Notes under the pieces: model-generated
Databases searched by the model: none
The model's input: only the letters and a program-made list of their open reading frames with translations
What the model was told of the DNA's origin: nothing
Shown here: positions 6,314 to 14,409 of the stretch, piece by piece
Layout: the number at the start of each line of letters is the position of its first letter
Position numbering within the stretch: the first letter of the stretch is position 1
Program-made: the position numbers and the translations under genes
From: SAR116 cluster bacterium
Lineage (GTDB): Bacteria; Pseudomonadota; Alphaproteobacteria; Puniceispirillales; Puniceispirillaceae
Assembly: GCA_002722385.1 (NCBI GenBank)
Contig: PBLR01000026.1
Coordinates: 1 to 26,852, forward strand
Direction of reading: 5' to 3'
Length of the DNA: 26,852 nt

Positions 6314-7324
6314 ATGAATATGAAAACGCGGCAGATTGGCAAACAGTCCAGAGATCTGGCCTCTGTGGGCATCGGGGCGATGTCTTTTTCAAATTTCTAC
6401 GGGCCATGTGATGATGGTCAGGCAGAAGCCATTCTGAATGCCGCCCTGGATTTGGGACTGGATCATATCGATACCTCAAATGTTTATGGGATGGGCGTGT
6501 CTGAACAGCGCATTGGCAGCTTCCTTGCCAAACAGGGCCGCCGGGCCACAGATTTCTTTCATATCGCGACCAAAGCCGCCATCTGTCGTGATCCAGATAC
6601 AGGCGCGCGATCATTCAATAATTCAGCTGAACATCTTGAATCAGAACTGGATAAAAGCCTGGCCCGTATGGGGGTTGATCATGTGGATTTATTTTATGTT
6701 CACCGCCGCCAGCCTGAACTGCCGATAGAAGAGGTGGCCGGCACGCTGGGGCGTCTGGTGGAAAAGGGCAAAATAAAAACAATCGGGTTTTCTGAAATCG
6801 CGCCGTCTTCTTTGCGCCGGGCAGATAAAGTCCATCATGTGGCGGCGGTACAATCTGAATATTCATTATCAACACGCGCGCCTGAACTTGGCCTTTCCCA
6901 GACCTGTGCAGAACTGGGCACAACATTGGTTGCGTTCAGCCCGGTGGGGCGCACGCTTCTGACAGACCGTCCGCTCAGCTTTGAGGCTGCTCAAGGTCTT
7001 GATTTTCTGAAAGGTAACCCGCGGTTTCTGCAGCCGAATTATGAGGCAAATATTGCGCTGACAGCACCGTTCCGGGCATATGCAGCTGATCACGGATGGG
7101 CCGCCGCCAGCCTGGCGATCGCGTGGCTGTTGGCACAAGGCGGTCATATTCTGCCTATTCCGGGTACCCGTTCTGTTGCGCATTTAAATGAGCTGGCCGC
7201 CGCCCGCGATATCACCCTCACCGAACAGATGCTAGCAGAGATTGAACAGATTCTCCCCGTAGGCTGGGCCCATGGGGACAGATATTCACAAGCCCAATGG
7301 GTTGGCCCGGAACGCTATTGCTGA
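6314..7324 (+). CDS. Aldo/keto reductase family oxidoreductase
   Basis: This NADPH-dependent (beta/alpha)8 barrel oxidoreductase of 336 residues carries the complete catalytic tetrad: Asp53 and Tyr58 in DTSNVYG, Lys87 in ATKAA and His130 in FYVHR. The cofactor-side motif SVAHL near the C-terminus follows an IPGTR strand. The overall pattern resembles the AKR group that includes YajO/Tas-like enzymes. The natural substrate is unknown. An SD-like GGG lies 8 bases before the ATG. It stands 53 bases before a DMT transporter gene in the same direction, so the two may be co-transcribed. Confidence 0.88.
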   Translation: MNMKTRQIGKQSRDLASVGIGAMSFSNFYGPCDDGQAEAILNAALDLGLDHIDTSNVYGMGVSEQRIGSFLAKQGRRATDFFHIATKAAICRDPDTGARSFNNSAEHLESELDKSLARMGVDHVDLFYVHRRQPELPIEEVAGTLGRLVEKGKIKTIGFSEIAPSSLRRADKVHHVAAVQSEYSLSTRAPELGLSQTCAELGTTLVAFSPVGRTLLTDRPLSFEAAQGLDFLKGNPRFLQPNYEANIALTAPFRAYAADHGWAAASLAIAWLLAQGGHILPIPGTRSVAHLNELAAARDITLTEQMLAEIEQILPVGWAHGDRYSQAQWVGPERYC

Positions 7325-7377
7325 TCCGCCGCCTGATTTTGGTATTCATCTGTTGCGGGCTGTGCTAGACCGGCTCG

Positions 7378-8244
7378 ATGAGCCCGCGCGACTATCTTCT
7401 TTATGCTTGTGTGATTTTTGGCTGGTCGACAAGCTGGCTGCCTCTGAAAGGGCAGGTCGGTTTTGTTGCCCCTGAGGTTTCTGTGTTGTGGCGGTTTATT
7501 ATTGCCGCGGCTTTATGCTTTCTGATCGCCCGTCTGCAAGGTCTGAAGCTGGCGTTTCCGGCACGCCTCCATCTGCGTTTTGCGGCGTTGGGGCTCATGC
7601 TGTTCAGCACCAATTTCACCTTGTTCTATTATGCCAGTCCGCATCTGGCCTCGGGGTTGCTGGCCGTTGTGTTTTCAACGGCGTCTTTGCTGAATATTCT
7701 GATGCTGGCCTGTCTGAGCCGGTCAGCACCGCCGCCGCGCCAGCTGCTGGCCTCTGTGATCGGGCTAGGCGGCATTGTGCTGATTTTTCTTCCTGAATTG
7801 CGGCTGTCGGCAGCCGCGTTGCCTGCCTTGTCATTATGTGTGGCGGGTACCTTATTTTTCTGTGCGGGCAATCTGGTTTCCGCCTCGCTGCAGAAACAGC
7901 ATGTGCCGGTTATGAGCGCAAACAGCTGGGGCATGGTTTATGGCTGTGGCGTGCTCAGCCTTTATGCTCTTGTGCTGGGGAACCCGTTCATTATTGATGG
8001 CGGTTCGGCCTATTTAACAGGGCTGGTCTGGCTGGCGGTATTTTCGTCTGTGGTGGCGTTTGCCTGTTACCTGACACTTGTGGGGCGTATCGGAGCCGGC
8101 CGCGCAGGCTATGCCACAGTCATTTTTCCAGTTTTTGCGCTGCTGATTTCTACAGTATTTGAAGGCTATAGCTGGACGGTTCTGTCTGCTGCAGGTATTG
8201 GTCTTGTGCTGGCCGGTAATCTTCTGATGCTGCGTTCACGCTAA
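7378..8244 (+). CDS. EamA/DMT-family membrane transporter
   Basis: This is an integral membrane protein of 288 residues with about ten hydrophobic helices and the two-fold EamA repeat of drug/metabolite transporters. It starts MSPRDYLLYACVIFGWSTSW, typical of the family, and ends after the last helix with a short basic tail. Members export amino acids, nucleosides or small metabolites; the substrate cannot be read here. It converges with the Pal-like gene, with 22 bases between their stops and no clear terminator. Confidence 0.85.
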   Translation: MSPRDYLLYACVIFGWSTSWLPLKGQVGFVAPEVSVLWRFIIAAALCFLIARLQGLKLAFPARLHLRFAALGLMLFSTNFTLFYYASPHLASGLLAVVFSTASLLNILMLACLSRSAPPPRQLLASVIGLGGIVLIFLPELRLSAAALPALSLCVAGTLFFCAGNLVSASLQKQHVPVMSANSWGMVYGCGVLSLYALVLGNPFIIDGGSAYLTGLVWLAVFSSVVAFACYLTLVGRIGAGRAGYATVIFPVFALLISTVFEGYSWTVLSAAGIGLVLAGNLLMLRSR

Positions 8245-8266
8245 AGGGTGAGCTGTTACCGCATAT

Positions 8267-8926
8267 TCAGTTTTTTGGTGTTTCCGGGGCTTTGAAGACA
8301 GGTTTCAGCATCAGCTCACCACGCCGGTTACGGGCCCGGGCAAATTCAGACACACCGCTATAGGCCAGCCGTTCTTTGCCATAGGATATTGTCTTCAGAC
8401 GGTCTTTTGGCAAACCAGCTTCTGTCAGCTGTTTGGCAATGACCGCCGCGCGGCGGGCACCGAGGGCAAAGTTATATTCTCTGGTCCCTCTGTCATCACA
8501 ATGCCCTTCAATGCGTAAATTCAACTGGCTGTTTTCGGCTGCTATCAGGAATTCAGCCAGCTGGTCAAGCTGTTCTGCCTGAGCTGCGGACAGGCTGGCA
8601 TCATCAAGGGCGAAATAGACAGGCTGTGTCAGCTGGCCTATCAGCTCTTCGCGGGTCAGCGGCACAGGCTCAGCATCCTCTTCCGGAAGCTCTGCCTGAA
8701 GCTCTGTTTGTGCGGGTTCTTCCTGTAAAGGCGGCTCTGCAGCAGGTGGCGGAGACAAGGCCGCTGGCGGGTCAATATCTTCGCTGACCACCACAGAACT
8801 TCCATAGATAGGAGCTTCTCGCTCTGCTGGGTCCATTCGAACAGACCCTCTCATACCACAACCTGAAAATAGCAAGAGGCTTAGCAGAACTGAAAGAGTA
8901 AATCTAATTCGGAGAAGAGCAAACAT
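8267..8926 (-). CDS. Pal-like OmpA-domain lipoprotein
   Basis: The 219-residue protein has a lipoprotein signal (about 1-22) with a lipobox ending FSGC, so Cys23 is the expected lipidated residue. A proline- and glutamate-rich linker (about 50-90) precedes a C-terminal OmpA-like peptidoglycan-binding domain (about 100-210). The domain carries EGHCDDRGTREYN near 140-152, with the diaminopimelate-binding Asp144 and Arg159. This is the layout of Pal, which links the outer membrane to peptidoglycan. Pal is usually encoded after tolB, but no tol gene is present here, so this may be a paralogue or a relocated pal. An earlier TTG at 8968 was rejected because it adds residues before the signal sequence. 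Confidence 0.85.
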   Translation of the reverse strand: MFALLRIRFTLSVLLSLLLFSGCGMRGSVRMDPAEREAPIYGSSVVVSEDIDPPAALSPPPAAEPPLQEEPAQTELQAELPEEDAEPVPLTREELIGQLTQPVYFALDDASLSAAQAEQLDQLAEFLIAAENSQLNLRIEGHCDDRGTREYNFALGARRAAVIAKQLTEAGLPKDRLKTISYGKERLAYSGVSEFARARNRRGELMLKPVFKAPETPKN

Positions 8927-8957
8927 CTGAAGATGACCCAGGTTCTTTTCAAATAGA

Positions 8958-9176
8958 CTAAGAAGCAAATAGTAAATGATGTGATCTTAGCCAGAACATG
9001 GTTGTCACGCCATGGGTTAAAAATATCCTGCAGTCTGGGTCTGGCCCGGCTAGTCCAAAATCAGTATCTTCTTCTGCCATTTCAGGCGCGCTGTGCTCAC
9101 GCGGCGGCAGAAACGCCCCGCCCTGGCCGGAAGAGCCGCCGAGGGTAGACTGAATTTTAAATAAGTCTTGCATCAT
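8958..9176 (-). CDS. Doubtful 72-aa reading frame
   Basis: The first half (to about residue 42) has codon use like the surrounding genes and is rich in Gly, Pro and Glu. The second half looks random and ends close to the Pal-like gene. It matches nothing I know. It may be a decayed gene fragment or a small real gene; the support is weak and I list it mainly because the gap is otherwise empty. Confidence 0.25.
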   Translation of the reverse strand: MMQDLFKIQSTLGGSSGQGGAFLPPREHSAPEMAEEDTDFGLAGPDPDCRIFLTHGVTTMFWLRSHHLLFAS

Positions 9177-9297
9177 AACAAAGGTAATAACGACGCTGAA
9201 CAGCGCTCTGTTAAGTCCGTTTGTCTGGGCTATAAATTCTAGCTACCCTGTCGTATAAGTGCCATAGAAGAAAAAGCGGTCTGACAGGTTAACTGGT
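8969..9297. other. Gap between Pal-like gene and orphan gene
   Basis: These roughly 330 bases hold only the doubtful frame above, a small CGCT...AGCG hairpin near 9194-9205, and a TATAAA hexamer at 9231-9236. The hexamer could be the -10 of the following gene, though no good -35 is seen. Base composition shifts to AT-rich across this gap. Confidence 0.45.
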
Positions 9298-10365
9298 ATG
9301 TTCAAGTCAATTTTGAAAATAGTATGTACTTTTAGCCTATTTGGTCTGATGGTTGTTGGTAAGACTCAGGCAAAAGATTTTGAAGACTGCCGGGAAACAG
9401 ACCCGAACGAGTTTTTTTCTCTGATTAACGCGCCAGTGCAATCTTACATCCCGCCGCTTGACCGGAACGGCAACACCATTTTGTCAGAAAATGACGTTTT
9501 TATTCAGAAGTCACGTCATTATTTTGCTGAATTAAATGATTTTCCAGAGGTCACCATTTCTATGGAGCGCCTCGCCTCAGTCACAGAGAATAATCCGACT
9601 GCACTAGAGAATTTTGAGAGTAAGATTACCGTTCTTGGCCCAGATTGCAGCAAGGTGAACATGTACCGAAGCCGGCTAGTGGGCTCATTTGTGGCACCGT
9701 TTAATCAGATTATGGGACTGATCGAGTTAGGGATTAGAACTAATAGTGATGCAATTACTCAATTCGCTACATCCCAGTTGACGCCAACTACATTAGACTT
9801 TGATCAAATTGTCGACATTTTATCGAACGATCTTGCGTTGAATGTTGATGTGGTCGACAACATGCTGCCACAAACTTTGCGAAGCCAATTTTTAGCCGAC
9901 GATGAAAGCATATCTCTGAACTCAATGTCTGAAATGGCATTACTAGCTTTTTCCTCAATGGGCGGAGCTATCGACAGTGATGTCAGGCAGATTTATGTGT
10001 TTGTCCCAAAATCCATGAAAGGAATCGATAGTAGCCAGGAAACTGTGATTCTGACGTCTGATGCGCGTCTATACGGTATTCAGGGGTTTGACCATGATGT
10101 GGCTGGCAAAGTACTAAGTAGGATGGGAGTTCGCACTTCTATTGTATCTTTATCTGAAATCAAAACTTACCGGTTCGGTAGTTGCAGAATAGATATCGCC
10201 GGAAAATGGATGCAGATTGTCAATGGCAAGAAAATACGCAGCTGTCCCTTTACCGAACTGGTTCGCCAGATGGTAGAGGATGGAGCGTATACTGATACAG
10301 AAGATTACAAACATCAAGAAATTGTGTTTGAAGGTATAAGTCGGATAATGGCGCAGAAAAAATAA
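9298..10365 (+). CDS. Orphan exported protein, 355 aa
   Basis: I do not recognise this protein. It begins with a classic Sec signal peptide: basic residues 3 and 7, a hydrophobic core at about 8-20 and a likely cleavage after TQA near residue 25. The mature part is soluble, has no further membrane span, and contains four cysteines (31, 117, 296, 316), which would allow two disulfides in the periplasm. The C-terminal third (about 230-320) looks like alternating strands and helices, with an SCRIDI...GKWMQI pattern. Codon use is AT-rich (many TTA, ATA, AGT, AAT) and unlike neighbouring genes, suggesting transfer. It is flanked by AT-rich non-coding DNA and looks monocistronic. Confidence 0.8.
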   Translation: MFKSILKIVCTFSLFGLMVVGKTQAKDFEDCRETDPNEFFSLINAPVQSYIPPLDRNGNTILSENDVFIQKSRHYFAELNDFPEVTISMERLASVTENNPTALENFESKITVLGPDCSKVNMYRSRLVGSFVAPFNQIMGLIELGIRTNSDAITQFATSQLTPTTLDFDQIVDILSNDLALNVDVVDNMLPQTLRSQFLADDESISLNSMSEMALLAFSSMGGAIDSDVRQIYVFVPKSMKGIDSSQETVILTSDARLYGIQGFDHDVAGKVLSRMGVRTSIVSLSEIKTYRFGSCRIDIAGKWMQIVNGKKIRSCPFTELVRQMVEDGAYTDTEDYKHQEIVFEGISRIMAQKK

Positions 10366-10544
10366 CTTAGCTCGTACCTTATTTATTGTAATTTAGAGAT
10401 AATTTATCTTTTATTCTTGGTTGAACTAAAATTTATATGAATTATTTTTCAAAAATCTTTTAGCTGCATCGAAACTGGTATGGTTCTTGTAAGTTTGAGG
10501 CATCAAATCACTGAAACCCTTTTACATGACAAGGAAATAGGAAC

Positions 10545-10808
10545 ATGACAAATCAGGTCCTGGATATGAACGAAGCTCTGGTTGCCAAAATTCTGTATGA
10601 TTTTGACGGTCAGCTTCAGGCCCGTTTTTCATCCAGCCTGTTCCAGTTTATCCTTGCCACAGACGAGATTTCAGAAGGTATGTTTCATGAAACCGTTCGC
10701 CAGGTCTGGCATGATGCCGGACCGTTGGGCCTGCGTTCATACCTCAAGCGCGAACTGGCCTTGCTGGAAGACTGTCAGTCGCGGACCCATAAAAAGCTGA
10801 GCTCATGA
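10545..10808 (+). CDS. Small protein of unknown function, 87 aa
   Basis: The product is mostly predicted helix, without signal peptide or membrane segment, and I recognise no family. A strong AGGA-type ribosome site sits directly before the ATG. Codon use returns to the GC-richer style of the chromosome, unlike the exported orphan upstream. Its stop overlaps by 6 bases the end of the convergent thioesterase gene. It is preceded by about 180 bases of AT-rich DNA. Confidence 0.7.
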   Translation: MTNQVLDMNEALVAKILYDFDGQLQARFSSSLFQFILATDEISEGMFHETVRQVWHDAGPLGLRSYLKRELALLEDCQSRTHKKLSS

Positions 10809-11267
10809 TGTTGGTTGCCGGCCAGGCTTGAATGTGCCTGTTGCGCTGGCGATCAAACGCCCTTGTTCTGTTACCACCTCTCCTGAGGCAAAGAAGACAG
10901 TTCGGCCGCCGCCTGTTTTGCGGGCGGTGGCGAAGACCTCTTTATCTTCTGTTGTTGCGGCGCTGATAAACTGCATGTTCAGATTCAAGGTCAGCCCCGG
11001 CATCAGCACAAGCGGCGGCGGGCTGTAGCTGCCGGTCATGGCCAGCACAACATCCAGCATGGTTGAAAACACACCGCCATGAACAAGGCCTGCGGGGTTA
11101 AGATGTTGCGGGCTGATCTGAAGCCGGATCAGACAGTCATCTTCTGACCATCTCACCAGGCTCAGACCTATCAGGTGATTGAAGCCAATTTTGTTCAGCT
11201 CATCAATCCGTGCATCATCTGACGGGGTCAGATCAAGAGGTGTGGTACCAGGTCCTTGCGCGCTCAT
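10803..11267 (-). CDS. PaaI-type hotdog thioesterase
   Basis: The 154-residue protein carries the hotdog-fold motif LNPAGLVHGGVFSTMLD, with HGG at 63-65 and the catalytic-type Asp72. Such proteins hydrolyse acyl- or aryl-CoA thioesters in the cytoplasm. Its start overlaps the stop of the AhpD-like gene by 4 bases (ATGA), so the two are co-translated. The true substrate is unknown; the location near a CoA-ester catabolic block suggests CoA-ester housekeeping. Confidence 0.83.
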   Translation of the reverse strand: MSAQGPGTTPLDLTPSDDARIDELNKIGFNHLIGLSLVRWSEDDCLIRLQISPQHLNPAGLVHGGVFSTMLDVVLAMTGSYSPPPLVLMPGLTLNLNMQFISAATTEDKEVFATARKTGGGRTVFFASGEVVTEQGRLIASATGTFKPGRQPTS

Positions 11268-11851
11268 GATTTATCCGCAAAGCTGCGTCCCATTGCATAA
11301 AATTCATCATTCGGCCGCATAGAGGTCAGGCTGGCCATACGGTTGGACAAGGCAAACAGGGCTGTGATCGCGCCGATATCCCAGATATCCTCATCTGAAA
11401 ACCCATGCGCATGAAGGGCCTGAAAATCAGGGCCTGCAATCTGGTCTGACTGCAGGGCGACTTTTTCGGCAAACTCCAGCATGGCTTTCTGTCTGTCTGT
11501 GATATCGGCTTTTCTGAAATTGGTGGCGATCTGTTCTGAGATTTGGGTCGATTTTTCATAGATGCGCAGGATCGCGCCATGGGCAACCACACAATATAAA
11601 CAGTTATTGACCGCGGATGTCGCGACCACAATCATCTCGCGCTCAGCCTTGCTCAGGCCTGACTCTTTTCGCATCAGCGCTTCATGATAGGCCCAGAAGG
11701 CGCGCAGCTCATCAGGCCGGTGCGCCAGGGTTAAAAACACATTGGGGATAAAACCGGCCTTTTCCTGAACCTCTGTGATGATCTGCTTTAAATCATTTGG
11801 CAAATCATTGATATCAGGGACCGGAAAGCGGCTGATGTCAGGGCTGGTCAT
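11264..11851 (-). CDS. AhpD-like peroxidase-related protein
   Basis: The 195-residue protein belongs to the carboxymuconolactone decarboxylase / AhpD superfamily, in the peroxidase-related subgroup. The redox motif is CLYC (Cys84, Cys87) followed by His91, with Glu70 upstream, the arrangement of the AhpD proton relay. The inferred role is peroxide reduction or thiol-dependent detoxification in the cytoplasm. It is the first gene of a two-gene unit with the hotdog thioesterase and is divergent from a second thioesterase gene. Confidence 0.85.
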   Translation of the reverse strand: MTSPDISRFPVPDINDLPNDLKQIITEVQEKAGFIPNVFLTLAHRPDELRAFWAYHEALMRKESGLSKAEREMIVVATSAVNNCLYCVVAHGAILRIYEKSTQISEQIATNFRKADITDRQKAMLEFAEKVALQSDQIAGPDFQALHAHGFSDEDIWDIGAITALFALSNRMASLTSMRPNDEFYAMGRSFADKS

Positions 11852-11869
11852 GACAGCGTTTCCTTTTTA

Positions 11870-11898
11870 TTGTTTTATCGTGATGCTAGCACTATAGT
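11870..11898 (+). promoter_or_regulatory. Candidate promoter of the second thioesterase gene
   Basis: TTGTTT (11870-11875) and TATAGT (11893-11898) are exactly 17 bases apart in the divergent gap. The predicted transcript start is about 11905, leaving a leader near 40 bases. This is the best-looking sigma70-type promoter in the window. Confidence 0.55.
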
Positions 11899-11943
11899 GG
11901 CCAGCTGTTGAAGCGCAAATGAAACAGGCGAAGAGCACAAAAG

Positions 11944-12405
11944 ATGGTTGAGCCGAGAGACCCGGATTTTGAGGCCCGTGTCAGGGCAAGCTTTGCCGGG
12001 CAGTCAGCGATGAAGACATTGCAGATAGAGCTGGTGAGCGTAGAGCCGGGCGAGATCATCATGCAGCTGGAAAAATCTGAAACCCTGTTGCAGCAGCAAG
12101 GCTTTGTGCATGGCGGGGTGCTGACCGCGGGCCTTGACAGCGCTTGTGGCTTTGCTGCTCTGACGTTGTCTGCCCCGACGGTTGAGGTTTTGTCGATAGA
12201 ATTTAAAACCTCTTTCTTCCGGCCAGCCAGCACAGACAAGGTCCGGTTTGTTGGCCGGGTCCTGAAAGCGGGCAGACGGGTCAGTTTCTGTGAAGCAGAA
12301 GCCTTCAGCCTATCACAAGACGGACAGACCCTGCTGGCGAAAATGTCATCTTCAATAGCAATGGTCGAGATGCCTAAAGGCTGGCGTCCCGAGGACAGGT
12401 CTTAA
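11944..12405 (+). CDS. PaaI-type hotdog thioesterase
   Basis: The 153-residue protein has the hotdog motif FVHGGVLTAGLDSACG, with HGG at 56-58 and Asp65, followed by a strand SIEFKTSFFRPA typical of the family. It is a cytoplasmic acyl-CoA thioesterase by family. It is not closely similar to the thioesterase at 10803-11267, so this is not a recent tandem copy. It ends 8 bases from the end of the convergent HSD10-like gene, the last gene of the branched-chain operon. Confidence 0.83.
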   Translation: MVEPRDPDFEARVRASFAGQSAMKTLQIELVSVEPGEIIMQLEKSETLLQQQGFVHGGVLTAGLDSACGFAALTLSAPTVEVLSIEFKTSFFRPASTDKVRFVGRVLKAGRRVSFCEAEAFSLSQDGQTLLAKMSSSIAMVEMPKGWRPEDRS

Positions 12406-12413
12406 CAGGCCTG

Positions 12414-13181
12414 TCAGCGCGGCGGCATACGGATGGCGCCATCCAGACGAATAGTTTCCCCATTCAGCATTTCATTTTCGGCGATATGGCCGACCAGCTC
12501 TGCAAATTCTTCTGGCTTGCCCAGCCGGGCGGGAAACGGGATTTGTGCGGCCAGCGCGTCCTGGACCTCCTGCGGGAAGGAGGTTAGCATCGGCGTGGCG
12601 AAAATACCCGGCGCAACAGACACAACCCTGATCCCCTTATCGGCCAGGTCTCTGGCCATGGGAAGGGTCATGCCCGCTACTGCGGCTTTTGATGCGGCAT
12701 ATGCGCTCTGGCCAATCTGGCCATCAAAGACGGCAACAGAGGCTGTGTTGATGATGACCCCGCGTTCGCCATCTGTTGTAACCGGGTCTGTGCTGACCAT
12801 GCCTTCTGCGCCGATACTGGCCACCTGAAAGCTGCCGACAAGATTGATGCTGATCACTTTGGCAAACACATCCGGGTCATGCGCGGTCCCGCGTGATACG
12901 GTTTTCATCGCCGGGGCAATGCCCGCACAATTAACCACAAGCCGCTCCTGACCCTGGATTTGGCGCGCTTCTTCAAAGCCCTGGCGCACAGATGCCGCAT
13001 CACTGACATCCACCTTGACGAACAGGCTGCCGGTCTCATCAGCAACCTGTTGGCCCAGGGCGTCATCCCTATCAAACAGGGCTGTTTTCACCTGCTTGCT
13101 GCGCAGATACCGCACAACGGCTTCACCCAGCCCGGATGCGCCACCTGTGACCACCGCAGATATCTGATCAGTCAGCTTCAT
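12414..13181 (-). CDS. HSD10-like 3-hydroxyacyl-CoA dehydrogenase (SDR)
   Basis: This NAD-dependent short-chain dehydrogenase of 255 residues has TGGASGLG (12-19) for the cofactor, NCAG at 84-87 and the catalytic Ser148, Tyr161 and Lys165. Several stretches closely track human HSD17B10, including GVIINTASVA and the ending GETIRLDGAIRM. That enzyme oxidises 2-methyl-3-hydroxybutyryl-CoA in isoleucine degradation and other 3-hydroxyacyl-CoAs. It is last in the operon and overlaps the thiolase gene by 4 bases, which supports consecutive steps: dehydrogenation to the 3-ketoacyl-CoA, then thiolysis. Confidence 0.88.
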   Translation of the reverse strand: MKLTDQISAVVTGGASGLGEAVVRYLRSKQVKTALFDRDDALGQQVADETGSLFVKVDVSDAASVRQGFEEARQIQGQERLVVNCAGIAPAMKTVSRGTAHDPDVFAKVISINLVGSFQVASIGAEGMVSTDPVTTDGERGVIINTASVAVFDGQIGQSAYAASKAAVAGMTLPMARDLADKGIRVVSVAPGIFATPMLTSFPQEVQDALAAQIPFPARLGKPEEFAELVGHIAENEMLNGETIRLDGAIRMPPR

Positions 13182-14359
13182 GACATCTCCACCGCAACAG
13201 CAATGCCCTCACCGCCGCCAAGACAGATGGCCGCAATCCCCTTTGTTCCGCCTGTCTGGTCAAGCGCGTTCAGCAAGCTGACCAGAATGCGTGCTCCTGA
13301 CGCCCCAATCGGATGACCAAGGGCACATGCCCCGCCATGGATGTTGACGTGCTCAGGGTCAAGCTCAAGCTCGCGGATAAAGGCCATGGCCACCACCGCA
13401 AAGGCTTCATTCACTTCCCAGATATCAACATCTGTTGTTTGCCAGCCCAGCTTGTTGACCAGCTTGCGGGCCGCATGCACAGGGGCGGTGGTAAACCAGC
13501 CCGGGGCATGTGCAAATCCGGCATGAGCACAGATCCGTGCCCGTACAGCCAGGCCATGTGTCTTCACCGCTTGCCCGCTGGCCAGCCCAAGGGCGGCCGC
13601 ACCATCAGAGATAGACGATGAATTTGCCGCCGTTACCGTGCCCCCCTCCCGGAAGGCCGGTTTCAGATGCGGAATTTTTTCTGGTGAGGCCAGTTGTGGT
13701 TGTTCATCGCTGTCAACCAGATGACTGCCTTTGCGGGTGGTCACGGTTACCGGACAGATTTCAGCCGTTAATTTGCCGTCCTGCTGGGCATTTTGTGCAC
13801 GGCGAAGTGACCGCAGCGCGTAATCATCCTGTGCCTCGCGCGAGAACTGGTAATATTCGGCGCAGTCCTCAGCAAAGCTGCCCATCAGCTTGCCCTTGTC
13901 ATAGGCATCTTCTAACCCGTCCAGAAACATGTGATCACTTAAGCCCTGATGACCAAGACGTGCGCCGCCTCTCACCTTGGCCGCCAGATAGGGCGCATTT
14001 GACATGCTTTCCATGCCCCCGGCGATAATCATATCTGCCCCGCCTGATTTAATCTGATCATAACCCAACATGACGGCCTTCAGACCAGAGCCACACATTT
14101 TATTCACTGTTGTACATGGGACAGATTCTGACAGCCCGCCTGCAAAGCTGGCCTGACGGGCAGGGGCCTGACCCAGACCCGCTGGCAGGACACAGCCCAT
14201 GATCACATCATCTATCAGCTCTTTATCAGCCCGTTGCTGGGCAAGGGCCGCGGCAATTGCCGCCCCGCCAATCTCAGGCGCGCTCAACGGGCTTAACGCC
14301 CCTTGAAAGCCGCCCATCGCGGTGCGGGCGGCGGCGGTTATAAACACATCTTCTGCCAT
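13178..14359 (-). CDS. Acetyl-CoA acyltransferase (thiolase)
   Basis: The 393-residue thiolase has all catalytic residues: Cys89 in NKMCGSG, His349 in GHPIGASG and Cys379 in CLGGGEG. It cleaves a 3-ketoacyl-CoA with CoA, or condenses two acetyl-CoA in reverse. The operon suggests 2-methylacetoacetyl-CoA as a main substrate, giving acetyl-CoA and propionyl-CoA. The sequence alone cannot separate this from acetoacetyl-CoA thiolase. A GGAGGG ribosome site precedes the ATG. Confidence 0.9.
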   Translation of the reverse strand: MAEDVFITAAARTAMGGFQGALSPLSAPEIGGAAIAAALAQQRADKELIDDVIMGCVLPAGLGQAPARQASFAGGLSESVPCTTVNKMCGSGLKAVMLGYDQIKSGGADMIIAGGMESMSNAPYLAAKVRGGARLGHQGLSDHMFLDGLEDAYDKGKLMGSFAEDCAEYYQFSREAQDDYALRSLRRAQNAQQDGKLTAEICPVTVTTRKGSHLVDSDEQPQLASPEKIPHLKPAFREGGTVTAANSSSISDGAAALGLASGQAVKTHGLAVRARICAHAGFAHAPGWFTTAPVHAARKLVNKLGWQTTDVDIWEVNEAFAVVAMAFIRELELDPEHVNIHGGACALGHPIGASGARILVSLLNALDQTGGTKGIAAICLGGGEGIAVAVEMS

Positions 14360-14409
14360 GTTCTCTTACCCTCCTGAAGGGGTTTTGTGCCGGCTAAGGC
14401 TAAACCAGT

